The position numbers and the translations under genes are program-made. The notes under the pieces were generated by a model, which was given only the letters and a program-made list of their open reading frames with translations, ran no database searches and was not told the origin of the DNA. From Scytonematopsis contorta HA4267-MV1 (lineage in GTDB: Bacteria > Cyanobacteriota > Cyanobacteriia > Cyanobacteriales > Nostocaceae), in contig JAHHIC010000066.1 of the NCBI GenBank assembly GCA_019359035.1, positions 1 through 64,000 of the forward strand: a stretch of DNA of 64,000 nucleotides, written 5' to 3'. Positions 19,283-29,207 of the stretch are shown in pieces (within the stretch, counting starts at the first letter, position 1; each line of letters starts with the position of its first letter).

Positions 19283-19438
19283 CCTGTCATTGCGTTCACG
19301 AAGTGCTCCCTAAGAGGGAGTGGAGGAACGACGAAGCAACCCCAACAACTCTGAACCCCACTAAATATTCATATGTATTATTCGTTGTGGGTTATGGGGG
19401 AAGGAGATTGCTTCGTCGTTCCGGAGCGCAATGACAGG
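19283..19438. repeat. Interspersed inverted repeat CCTGTCATTGCG...CGCAATGACAGG with GACGAAGCAA core
   Basis: Inverted ends and internal inverted GAACGACGAAGCAA/TTGCTTCGTCGTTC. Confidence 0.8.
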
Positions 19439-19683
19439 CGCTTCTATTGGCAGCTTTATTCTTTTACATAACAAATTTATAGATTATGTCAACCGTATTT
19501 AGGTGCATAGTTAATTGTATAATCAATCATCTATCTAAAGGTTAGTCCCAAAAAAACTGTGCAGCCTTAATCTAGGTTTGAGTAATACTTTCGGTTATTT
19601 GGTTGGTGCATCATAAATTTATAAGCGAGGCATTGTACGACACTCCAGTCACAAGTCAGGTAACTTTGGAGTGATAAATAGAC

Positions 19684-22509
19684 ATGTATAGCAAAATATC
19701 TAAATTGAATCAACTGAGAACAGCATCAAAAATTGCGAGTATTTTGGTGCTGTTTTCTGGCTGTCTTGGATTAATAGGTTGGGTATTAAACATTTCCATC
19801 CTCAAAAGCATAATAGTGGGACAGGGGGCAATGAAAGCGAACACTGCTTTATGCTTTATTTTGGTAGGTTTGGCACTGTTTGGACTATTGAGTAATAGGC
19901 AGTTTCGGAACTACCGAAGTGGAATTATTTCAGTTACCTTCAGCCAAGGATGCGCTTTAGCTGTTTTCTTAATTGCTTTGTTGACTCTAAGTCAATATTT
20001 TTTTGGCTGGAATTTAGGAATTGATGAATTACTATTTCGCGATTTACCCATATCACCTGCAACTTCTCATCCAGGAAGAATGGGAGTGAACACAGCTTTA
20101 AATTTTTTGTTCCTTGGTGCAGCACTATGGTTATTTTTAAAAGACAAAACCCCCATCAACAATTCGCAATTCCCCACTCCCTACTCCAGACCAATCCCCA
20201 CTGCCCACTTCCTAGCTCAACTCTTCACCTTACTGCCCGCTTTAATTTCTCTTCAAGCTTTAATCGGTTACGCCTATGGGGTGAAGGTTTTCTATCAATT
20301 CAGTGCTTATACCACCTCAATGGCATTACATACAGCACTAACTTTTGAGGTACTTTGTTTAGGGATTTTATTAAGCCGTCCAAACGCAGAATATATCCAA
20401 CCTATTATTAGCGATTTGTATGGTGGTTTACTTGCCAGACGGCTATTGCCTAGTGCCCTTTTTATACCATTAATTTTAGGCTGGATAATTAATCAAGGAC
20501 AAAAAGCCAATCTTTACGACCCCGCATTCGCAATGTCCTTGTTAGCGTTATCATTGAGCGTGATTTTCTTCGTAATTATTTGGCGACATGCTAAGTTTTT
20601 CAACAAAATTGATGCTCAAAAAATAAAAATACAAACAGAATTACAGGAAAGTGAAGCTCGTTATCGATTTCTTGCCGATTCTATACCTCATATGGTGTAC
20701 GTAATAGATGTGAACGGTAAATATTTGTTTGCCAATCAAAAATGGCAGGAATATAGCGGCATGACTTACCACGAAGCCGTAGCCGAAAATTGGGTATCTT
20801 TAGTACCAGCAGAAGATTTACAAAAAATTAATGGGATATGGGAAAGGTGTAGAACCCAAGGTGAGGTTTACGAAACAGAATATCGCATGCGTCGTGCATC
20901 TGATGGTGAGTATCGCTGGTTATTGACACGTGCTGTACCAATGCGAAATGATTCCGGAGAAATTGTGGAATGGGTTGGTACTAATACGGATATTCACGAT
21001 ACTAAAATGACGCAAGAAATTATCCGTAAAAGCCAAGAGCGATTGCAGTTGTTTTTGAATTCCGATGTTATTGGTATTCTTTTTGGTGACGTTTATGGGG
21101 GAATTTCGGTAGCTAATGATGCCTTTTTACAAATAATTGGCTATACCCACGATGACCTAGAAGCAGGAAGGTTACGTTGGTTAGATATTACCCCACCAGA
21201 ATATTTACCGTTAGATGATATACATATTGCAGAAGCTCAATCTAGGGGAGCTTGTACCCCTTATGAAAAACAATATTTTAGAAAAGACGGTAGTCGAGTT
21301 GATGTTTTGGTTGGTTATGCTTTAATAGGTGAACGACGGGAAGAGTCGGTAGCTTTTATTTTAAATATTAGCGACCGCAAACAAGCGGAGTTAGAACGCG
21401 ACCGTTTCTTTACTTTGTCGCTAGATATGTTGTGTATTTCGGGGACTGATGGTTACTTTAAACGGATTAACCCCGCGTTTGCAAAAATACTTGGTTATAG
21501 TCAGGAAGAATTGCTGTCTACTCCGTTTGTCGATTTTAATCATCCCGAAGACAAAGAGGTAACGGTAAAGCAAGTGGAAGCATTAGCTTCTGGGTCAAAT
21601 ATCATCAATTTCGAGAACCGTTACCGCTGTAAAGATGGTTCTTATAAATGGATAAACTGGAATTCGACTCCGGATATAGAATCTGGATTAATATATGCTG
21701 TCGGTCATGATATTACCAGTCGCAAGCGTATCGAGGCAGAAATTCGTAAACTCAACGAAAGTTTAGAAGAGCGAGTTCAGCAGCGTACCGCTCAATTGGA
21801 AGCTGCAAACAAGGAGTTGGAATCTTTTTCTTATTCAGTTTCTCACGATTTGCGAGCGCCTTTACGTCATATTGCCGGATTTATTGATTTATTACAAAAA
21901 CGTCTTAATTCATCATCAGTCGAATTGGATGACACAAGTAAACGTTATATCGATACAATTATCGACACTAGCAAAAAAGCAGGTCAATTAATTGATGACT
22001 TGCTTGCTTTTTCACGAATTGGTCGTACCGATTTACGTTATACATTGACTGATATAAATATACTACTAAGTGAGGTTAAAAATGAGTTGCATTTAGAATT
22101 AAAAAACCGTCAAGTTATTTGGCATGTATCCGAGTTAGCAACTGTTAATGGTGACCCTTCTTTGCTTCGTCTTGTACTACGTAACTTATTGGAAAATGCC
22201 CTTAAATACAGCAAAACTCGTGCTGTCACGGAGATTACTTTTGGGTGTTATTACGAGCAGCAGCAGGCTATTTTCTATATAAAAGATAATGGTATTGGAT
22301 TCGATATGCGCTATGTTCACAAATTATTTGGTGTGTTTCAAAGATTACATAGTGACCCCAATTTTGAAGGTACGGGGGTTGGTTTAGCCAATGTGCAGCG
22401 CATTATTCACCGTCATGGTGGTAAAGTTTGGGCTGAAGGAGAGGTAGATAATGGCGCTACTTTTTATTTTAGTTTGCCTAAAGAGGGGGGAGCGGGGAGT
22501 GGGGAGTAG
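19684..22509 (+). CDS. Multi-TM, multi-PAS sensor histidine kinase
   Basis: Hydrophobic N-terminus, three PAS/PAC units, SYSVSHDLRAPLRHI (H box), N/G boxes. Confidence 0.92.
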   Translation: MYSKISKLNQLRTASKIASILVLFSGCLGLIGWVLNISILKSIIVGQGAMKANTALCFILVGLALFGLLSNRQFRNYRSGIISVTFSQGCALAVFLIALLTLSQYFFGWNLGIDELLFRDLPISPATSHPGRMGVNTALNFLFLGAALWLFLKDKTPINNSQFPTPYSRPIPTAHFLAQLFTLLPALISLQALIGYAYGVKVFYQFSAYTTSMALHTALTFEVLCLGILLSRPNAEYIQPIISDLYGGLLARRLLPSALFIPLILGWIINQGQKANLYDPAFAMSLLALSLSVIFFVIIWRHAKFFNKIDAQKIKIQTELQESEARYRFLADSIPHMVYVIDVNGKYLFANQKWQEYSGMTYHEAVAENWVSLVPAEDLQKINGIWERCRTQGEVYETEYRMRRASDGEYRWLLTRAVPMRNDSGEIVEWVGTNTDIHDTKMTQEIIRKSQERLQLFLNSDVIGILFGDVYGGISVANDAFLQIIGYTHDDLEAGRLRWLDITPPEYLPLDDIHIAEAQSRGACTPYEKQYFRKDGSRVDVLVGYALIGERREESVAFILNISDRKQAELERDRFFTLSLDMLCISGTDGYFKRINPAFAKILGYSQEELLSTPFVDFNHPEDKEVTVKQVEALASGSNIINFENRYRCKDGSYKWINWNSTPDIESGLIYAVGHDITSRKRIEAEIRKLNESLEERVQQRTAQLEAANKELESFSYSVSHDLRAPLRHIAGFIDLLQKRLNSSSVELDDTSKRYIDTIIDTSKKAGQLIDDLLAFSRIGRTDLRYTLTDINILLSEVKNELHLELKNRQVIWHVSELATVNGDPSLLRLVLRNLLENALKYSKTRAVTEITFGCYYEQQQAIFYIKDNGIGFDMRYVHKLFGVFQRLHSDPNFEGTGVGLANVQRIIHRHGGKVWAEGEVDNGATFYFSLPKEGGAGSGE

Positions 22510-22586
22510 GGAGTGGGGAAAACAATTCGCAATTTGCAATTCGCGAATTGTATTGAGGGCTTTCTGTTGAAAAATGGAGTAAGAGA

Positions 22587-23066
22587 TTGCAGAAGATGGA
22601 ATTAAAACGTATTCTCCTGGTAGAGGACAGCATTAATGATGTTGAATTAATCCTTACTTCGCTGGCAGAAAATAATTTGGGCAATGAAGTAGTTGTCGTT
22701 CGTGATGGTGAAGAAGCCCTAGATTATTTATATCGTCGTGGTGTTTATCGGCTTCGACGTGAAGGTAATCCTGTTGTAGTATTATTGGATTTAAAACTTC
22801 CCAAAGTTGATGGTATTGAGGTGTTAGGACATCTTAAACGCGAGCGTTCTTTGAGAACCGTTCCTGTCGTTGTGTTAACTTCTTCCCGTGAGGAAAGCGA
22901 CTTAGCACAATGTTATGAACTAGGTACTAATGCTTATGTGGTCAAGCCCATTGATTTTCATGAATTTGTTGACGCAATTAAAGGTTTAGGACTTTTTTGG
23001 GCAATAATTAATGAACCACCCCCAGGTTCGTTGCCACCTTCGCGTATGAATCAAGGAATTAAATAA
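22587..23066 (+). CDS. Response regulator (Rcp1-like single REC)
   Basis: LLVEDSINDVELI...VVLLDLKLPKVDGIEVL...VVVLTSS...YVVKPIDF. Confidence 0.93.
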   Translation: MQKMELKRILLVEDSINDVELILTSLAENNLGNEVVVVRDGEEALDYLYRRGVYRLRREGNPVVVLLDLKLPKVDGIEVLGHLKRERSLRTVPVVVLTSSREESDLAQCYELGTNAYVVKPIDFHEFVDAIKGLGLFWAIINEPPPGSLPPSRMNQGIK

Positions 23067-23080
23067 TTGGAGTTACAGAG

Positions 23081-25099
23081 ATGGCTGGACTTAAGTTTCT
23101 CTTGCTCGAAGACAGTTCGTTAGATGCAGAACTTATTGAGGCTATACTTTCTGAAGGTGATATTACTTGTTCCTTGGTTCAGGTAAAAACAGGTGAGGAA
23201 TACCAAAGTACGCTGCAACAAAGTGGTTTTGACTTAATTCTTTCGGATTACAGTATTCCTGGCTTTGATGGTATTCGTGCTTTGGAAATGGCACAGGAAA
23301 TGTATCCTAATGTGCCGTTTCTTTTTGTTACGGCTACGATGGGGGAAGAAGTCGCAATTGAAACTTTAAAAAAAGGGGCTACTGACTACGTACTTAAACA
23401 GCGTTTAGAGCGTCTTGTGCCTTCTGTTAAACGAGCATTGCGTGAAGCCCAAGAACGTCGCGCTCGTCAACATGCAGAAGCTGAACTTAATCGTAGAGAG
23501 CAAGAGTTCCGTGCTTTAGTAGAAAATTCTCCAGATGTTATTGGTAGATTTGATACTGAACTAAAGATTTTATACGTAAATCCAGTGATTGAAAAGCTTA
23601 CAGGTAAACCTCCAGATACATTAATTGGTAAGGATTGTCTGGAGTTAGGAGTTCCTGAAGAATTTTATGCTCCTTGGAAGCAGGTTTTACTTAATGTTTT
23701 AGATACAGGGGTTGGGAGTGACTTTGAAACACAGTTTCCCAGTCTTGATGGCAGCGACCGTTATTTCCAATCTCGAATTGTACCAGAGTTTGCCCAGGAT
23801 GGTTCGATTGAATCACTACTTTGTATAGCTCATGATATTACGGACGTAAAACAAGCTGAAGTCCTACTCAGGCAACAAAAAGAAGAACTAGAAAAACTCA
23901 ATAGAATCAAAGACGAGTTCTTGGCTGTCCTCTCTCACGAATTGCGATCGCCTCTAAATGCTATCTTAGGTTGGGCAAAAATATTACGTACCCGTAAGGT
24001 AGATGAAGTTTCTTTTGAGCGAGCTTTAGAAATCATCGAGCGTAATGCTCAAATGCAAACTCAGCTTATCGAAGACCTGCTTGATATCTCGCGTATCATT
24101 CGTGGGAAATTTACATTAGAGCCAGAACCCACCAATTTAGTTATCCCCATAGAAGCAGCTATAGAGACTATGCGCTTAGCGGCTAAAGCAAAGTCTATAG
24201 ATTTAAAATTTTCGATTTTAGATTCTGCTACCGATAGTATTTCCAATAATAATTCAAATCATAATTCAAACCATAATTCAAGATTCCAAGTACTGGGTGA
24301 CGCTAACAGATTACAACAAATAGTTTGGAATTTGTTATCAAATGCAATTAAATTTACTCCCTCTGATGGGGAGGTAGAAATAGCCCTAGAATCGGTAAAA
24401 ATAAATGAAACTGATGACAAAGACAACATTGCCCAAATAAAAGTCAAAGATACAGGAGTTGGTATAGATAAGGATTTTATTCCTTATGTATTTGAATCTT
24501 TCCGTCAAGAAGATGCAAGTACTACTCGTAAATATGGTGGACTAGGACTAGGATTGGCAATTGTACGTAACCTGACAGAATTACATGGAGGTAGCGTTAC
24601 TGTCGATAGCTTAGGACAAAATCAAGGAGCAACCTTTACTGTTAGAATTCCTCTTCTAGAAAATAGGCAAGAGGGAATAGGAAATATGCAAAATTCTCAA
24701 CTTTCTAATGCCGAATTTCCCTTAAATGGTGTCAAAATACTCATAGTAGATGATGATGCGGACTCACGGGATTTTTTAGACTTTGCTCTTTCTGATTTAG
24801 GAGCAATTATAACCTCCGTAGAAAGTGTAGCCTTAGCTTTAGAAATATTTTCATCCTTAAAACCAGATATACTCATTAGTGATATTGGGATGCCAGAACA
24901 AGATGGGTATGATTTTATTCATCAAATTAGAAAACTACCACCAGAGGAAGGCGGACAAATACCAGCAATAGCACTGACCGCTTACGCAAGTGATAAAGAC
25001 CGTGACGAAGCGGTTGAGGCTGGTTTCCAAATACACCTTTCTAAACCAGTAATGCCTGACGAACTCACAACCGTCATAACACAATTGCTGAATCGTTAG
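23081..25099 (+). CDS. Hybrid histidine kinase (REC-PAS-HisKA-HATPase-REC)
   Basis: Two REC domains flank VLSHELRSPLNAILGWAK HisKA and HATPase boxes. Confidence 0.93.
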   Translation: MAGLKFLLLEDSSLDAELIEAILSEGDITCSLVQVKTGEEYQSTLQQSGFDLILSDYSIPGFDGIRALEMAQEMYPNVPFLFVTATMGEEVAIETLKKGATDYVLKQRLERLVPSVKRALREAQERRARQHAEAELNRREQEFRALVENSPDVIGRFDTELKILYVNPVIEKLTGKPPDTLIGKDCLELGVPEEFYAPWKQVLLNVLDTGVGSDFETQFPSLDGSDRYFQSRIVPEFAQDGSIESLLCIAHDITDVKQAEVLLRQQKEELEKLNRIKDEFLAVLSHELRSPLNAILGWAKILRTRKVDEVSFERALEIIERNAQMQTQLIEDLLDISRIIRGKFTLEPEPTNLVIPIEAAIETMRLAAKAKSIDLKFSILDSATDSISNNNSNHNSNHNSRFQVLGDANRLQQIVWNLLSNAIKFTPSDGEVEIALESVKINETDDKDNIAQIKVKDTGVGIDKDFIPYVFESFRQEDASTTRKYGGLGLGLAIVRNLTELHGGSVTVDSLGQNQGATFTVRIPLLENRQEGIGNMQNSQLSNAEFPLNGVKILIVDDDADSRDFLDFALSDLGAIITSVESVALALEIFSSLKPDILISDIGMPEQDGYDFIHQIRKLPPEEGGQIPAIALTAYASDKDRDEAVEAGFQIHLSKPVMPDELTTVITQLLNR

Positions 25100-25185
25100 G
25101 GGGTGGGGACTGGGGAATAGGGAGTGGGGGGTTCCCCATAAATTCCGATTTTTAAGCAATACTAGGACAAGAACTTTTACACTGA

Positions 25186-26670
25186 ATGCTAAAAATGGAA
25201 ATTAGAGCGAGTAGTACTCCTGTTTTAGACTGGACAGGAGATTGTTTAGCGATTGGTTTATTTGAAGAAGGAGTAGAGTTAGTTGGTGATTTGGCAGCTT
25301 TGGATGCGAAGTTAGCAGGTATATTAAAAGAAGTTATTGCAGAAGAAGATTTTAAGGGTAAAGGTGGTAGCACTTTTTTCACCAGGATAGGTGGTTCTAG
25401 CCATGTTAAAAAAGTGATACTAGTTGGTTTAGGCAAAAAAGATACTCTTAAGCTAGATACTCTACGTAGAGCAGCAGCCGCAATTGCGAGGTTGGGCAAA
25501 AAGCAAAAGTGCAAAACTATCGGTATCAATTTACCTTTGTGGAATGATGATGCAACAGCCACAGCCCAAGCTTTAGCTGAAGGAGTGCAACTAGCGCTAT
25601 ATCAAGATAATCGCTTTAAATCGGAAATTGACGAAAAAATAGTACAGGTAGAAACAGTAGATTTGCTGGGTTTATCTGGGCAAGAAGCGGCAATTACCCG
25701 CGCTAATCAAATTGCTTCTGGTGTTGCTTTAGCGAGACAATTGGTAGCAGCACCAGCAAATTCGGTGACTCCAATTACAATGGCAGAAACCGCTTTGGAT
25801 ATTGCCAAAGAAACGGGGATGCAAATAGACATTCTGGAAAAAGAAGAGTGCGAAAAATTGGGAATGGGTGCTTTTTTGGGAGTAGCCCAAGCATCGGAAT
25901 TGCCACCTAAATTTATTCATATGATTTATAAGCCAGAAGGTACAGCAAAGCGGAAAGTCGCAATTATAGGTAAAGGTTTAACCTTCGACTCTGGTGGACT
26001 GAATATTAAAGGAGCAGGTAGCGGAATCGAAACCATGAAAATTGACATGGGTGGTGCAGCTGCAACTCTTGGAGCTGCGAAAGCTATTGGTTTATTAAAG
26101 CCAGACGTAGAAGTTCACTTTATTTCCGCAGTTACAGAAAATATGATTAGCGGACGCGCTATGCATCCGGGTGATATTCTTACAGCTTCTAATGGTAAAA
26201 CTATTGAAGTGAATAATACCGATGCGGAAGGTCGTTTGACTTTAGCGGATGCATTAGTGTTCGCTGATAAGCTGGGAGTTGAAGCGATTGTAGACTTAGC
26301 GACCTTAACAGGAGCTTGTGTTGTAGCTTTAGGTGAAGATATTGCTGGATTGTTTACTCCCAACGATGAACTCGCATCAGAACTAGAAAAAGCGTCTGAC
26401 AGTGCAGGAGAAAAACTCTGGAGGATGCCGATGGAAGAGAAATACTTTGATGGACTAAAGTCTAGTATTGCCGATATGAAAAACACTGGGCCTCGTGCTG
26501 GTGGTTCTATAACAGCTTCTCTTTTCCTAAAACAGTTCGTGAAAGAGACTCCTGCTTGGGCACATTTAGATGTTGCTGGACCAGTTTGGGCAGACAAAGA
26601 AAATGGCTACAACGGGCCTGGTGCTACAGGCTTTGGTGTTCGCACTTTGGTTAATTGGGTAATGGGTTAA
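25186..26670 (+). CDS. pepA: Leucyl aminopeptidase (M17)
   Basis: [15 protein letters not shown] signature; [15 protein letters not shown]. Confidence 0.96.
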   Translation: MLKMEIRASSTPVLDWTGDCLAIGLFEEGVELVGDLAALDAKLAGILKEVIAEEDFKGKGGSTFFTRIGGSSHVKKVILVGLGKKDTLKLDTLRRAAAAIARLGKKQKCKTIGINLPLWNDDATATAQALAEGVQLALYQDNRFKSEIDEKIVQVETVDLLGLSGQEAAITRANQIASGVALARQLVAAPANSVTPITMAETALDIAKETGMQIDILEKEECEKLGMGAFLGVAQASELPPKFIHMIYKPEGTAKRKVAIIGKGLTFDSGGLNIKGAGSGIETMKIDMGGAAATLGAAKAIGLLKPDVEVHFISAVTENMISGRAMHPGDILTASNGKTIEVNNTDAEGRLTLADALVFADKLGVEAIVDLATLTGACVVALGEDIAGLFTPNDELASELEKASDSAGEKLWRMPMEEKYFDGLKSSIADMKNTGPRAGGSITASLFLKQFVKETPAWAHLDVAGPVWADKENGYNGPGATGFGVRTLVNWVMG

Positions 26671-26680
26671 AGAAACAGAC

Positions 26681-26887
26681 CTAACCCCCCTACCCCCCTT
26701 CCCTCGCAGGGAAGGGGGGAATATTTTATTCTTATGGTCTTTTATTTCCCTGGTCTTTTATTTCCCTGGTCTTTTATTTCCCTGGTCTTTTATTTCCCCT
26801 GGTTTTTTATTTCCCCTGGTCTTTTATTTCCCTGGTCTTTTTATTTCCCCCCTTCCCTCCTAGGGAAGGGGGGTAGGGGGGTTAGGT
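26681..26887. repeat. Inverted-repeat-bounded tandem array: about 7 x 16-18 bp TGGTCTTTTATTTCCC
   Basis: Array 26735-26850 flanked by CCTAACCCCCCTACCCCCC and GGGGGGTAGGGGGGTTAGG arms. Confidence 0.92.
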
Positions 26888-28582
26888 CTACATTTTTGGT
26901 TTAAACTTATCTAACAATGAGTTAGCAGGAGCTTTCCTCAGTGGGATATATTCAGTGATGTATTGTTCATCAATTTTTGACATCTTGGTTCTTACGTTTT
27001 GAGGAACGCTACCATTGCTAATCTGATAGAAAATAGCTGCTAATTCATAATTTTCATATTTTTCTATTAATTTAGCGATTCTAATAAATTCGGGACGTGT
27101 AGTCGTCCATTCTTGTTTGTCTAATTCCCTTAAAGTTTGCGCTAATAAAGAGTAAAAGATATTTCCCTGTTTGTTTGGGTCTTCTAAGCACAAAGAGCGT
27201 AAGTTATCAAAAATATCTTTAGAATAGCTTCTAAACCTATCGTGCCATACGTTTTCCCGTTGTTGCTTCACCAGCAACCATTTAACATTTTCATAAGTAT
27301 CATCAGAAACACCAGGTAAAGTTAGTTGGCATAACAGTTCAGATATTCCACCACGGATGAGCTTACGAAGGTTTTCCCTGGCATTTTTATTTTGTTGACT
27401 GGTCTCCCAAATTTCTTCTTGGAAAGTTAAAGACTCTTGAGAATTTTTTTGTGCTTTCACCCAAGATAACCATCCAGGAACTGATGATGGTACAAGCATT
27501 GTGACCAAAGCTTTATATTTGACTGTGTTTACCAATGGATTAGCTTGTACTTGAGCTACAGTTTGTTGGTCGAAACAGCTTTCCCAAATCTCAGGAGAAA
27601 AGGTTTCTAAACAACATAGCAGTTCAACATTCTTTTTACTGTTGTTTGGGTTGTTAGCAATACCAATCAGGAGTTTTCTGATTTCGTCGTAGGGTACAGA
27701 AACACAAGGTACTTTATTTTGCATATCTTCTCCAGTAATTTCGCAGAGAGTATTTTCAGTTGGTTGATGTTTTTCTAAAATTTGCCGTTGACCAATTTTC
27801 AGGTTTTGCAACGGTTGTTGGATAATATCGAAGGCATCCTCAAGGGTATAGGCAATTACAGCAAATTTATCGGGATGTGTCAACGAACGCACGTTCCAAG
27901 CCCAAGCTAAGGGACAAGGGACGCGACTGTCCCACCCTTGAATGTCGTAGCTAGTATGTAATTGCAGTGCTTGTTGATGAAATTGCTCTAGTATTTCTAA
28001 ACTCAATTCACTTTCAGGGACTTCTAGAAGTACAGGTATATATTCAGGATTTGTTATTGTCGTAGATTGATGGTCATAACTTATAGACTCCGCAATATAA
28101 AATTCCTTGGACTGAGTTTGCTGTTCCCAAGCTAAAGGATTCATATCAAAGCAAGGACAACCTTTTTGCCACCACCAATGCAACAGCGTTTTTATACCAT
28201 CTAAGGTCAATGCAACTGTTTTATCTAACCAAAAATATCGGTAACCAACAACAACATCATTGTCAGTTTCGTCCATTTGCCCAGTTGCAACCACTAAAAC
28301 CGAATAGTTTCCTAAGTCTCTGGCAATTAAAGCAATAGAATTTAATGACGGATTACCAGAAGAATTTAGCTTAGCAGCAGCTAAGACAGGGGAGTATTCG
28401 TCAGGAATATCAAATTCACCTTCTTTAACAGCTTGACTAATAATAGTGGGTATTCTTAGCTGAGATGGTTTGAGACGATTTAATTGTTCTGGTGGTAATC
28501 TAAATCCTCCAGATACATAAAAACCTTCTGGTGTTTCTACTTCTACAAACCCTCTGGAAAATTCATTAATTCTAATTGTCAT
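26888..28582 (-). CDS. Conserved-type hypothetical protein of unknown function (about 565 aa)
   Basis: Long ORF; ATG 28582 (MTIRINEFSRG) preferred over track start 28690; no family recognised. Confidence 0.7.
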   Translation of the reverse strand: MTIRINEFSRGFVEVETPEGFYVSGGFRLPPEQLNRLKPSQLRIPTIISQAVKEGEFDIPDEYSPVLAAAKLNSSGNPSLNSIALIARDLGNYSVLVVATGQMDETDNDVVVGYRYFWLDKTVALTLDGIKTLLHWWWQKGCPCFDMNPLAWEQQTQSKEFYIAESISYDHQSTTITNPEYIPVLLEVPESELSLEILEQFHQQALQLHTSYDIQGWDSRVPCPLAWAWNVRSLTHPDKFAVIAYTLEDAFDIIQQPLQNLKIGQRQILEKHQPTENTLCEITGEDMQNKVPCVSVPYDEIRKLLIGIANNPNNSKKNVELLCCLETFSPEIWESCFDQQTVAQVQANPLVNTVKYKALVTMLVPSSVPGWLSWVKAQKNSQESLTFQEEIWETSQQNKNARENLRKLIRGGISELLCQLTLPGVSDDTYENVKWLLVKQQRENVWHDRFRSYSKDIFDNLRSLCLEDPNKQGNIFYSLLAQTLRELDKQEWTTTRPEFIRIAKLIEKYENYELAAIFYQISNGSVPQNVRTKMSKIDEQYITEYIPLRKAPANSLLDKFKPKM

Positions 28583-29129
28583 ATTTTTTATTCTCTTCAA
28601 TTTAAGCTGTTGATAGTTATTACAAAACGAACTGTAATCGACCATGTAATCAACAGTAAAAGCCTTTTGGTAAAAGCTTAGCCAACACAAATTTGAGGAA
28701 TATATCCTTTATCTAGTTTTTGTAATTGCTTTTGTCTGCAACTTTTTATCTACCTGAGGATGGATGCACCGATGAAGAAAAAATAATAATAGGGAATATC
28801 TATCTACCTTTTATCTTTAATATGTCGTATAGCTTGCAAAGTAGCTACAATATCTAATCTGTGGATTCCAGATTTTTTTTGAAATTTTTCTAGAAAGCTG
28901 GAAATCCTGTTTTGAAATCGTCTAGAAAAATGAAAAGAAAATGATAAGAACTATATTTTTTCTCTTCGTTAATTAATTAACCAAATATGCAGAAGATATC
29001 TGTATATATTCAAGTATATCGTATATTTAATAACTTGTAAAAGCAGTATAAAGGCTGAGAATACCTAAGTAAATATAAATCTTAAGCAGAGAAAAATTAT
29101 CAAAGCTCTGGGCATAAAACTTAACCTTC

Positions 29130-29206
29130 AATAGTCAACAGTCAACAGTCACCTGTCAACCGTCAACCTTCAACCGTCAACCTTCAACCGTCAACCGTCA
29201 ACCAAT
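29130..29206. repeat. STRR (GTCAACC/TTCAACC)n
   Basis: Heptamer-like tandem units; related run at 899-942. Confidence 0.9.
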
Positions 29207-29207
29207 T

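Noticed and set aside
26735-26850. Regular short tandem repeat that might resemble a CRISPR array
   Set aside because: Units are contiguous 16-18 bp repeats without spacers and there is no cas gene nearby.
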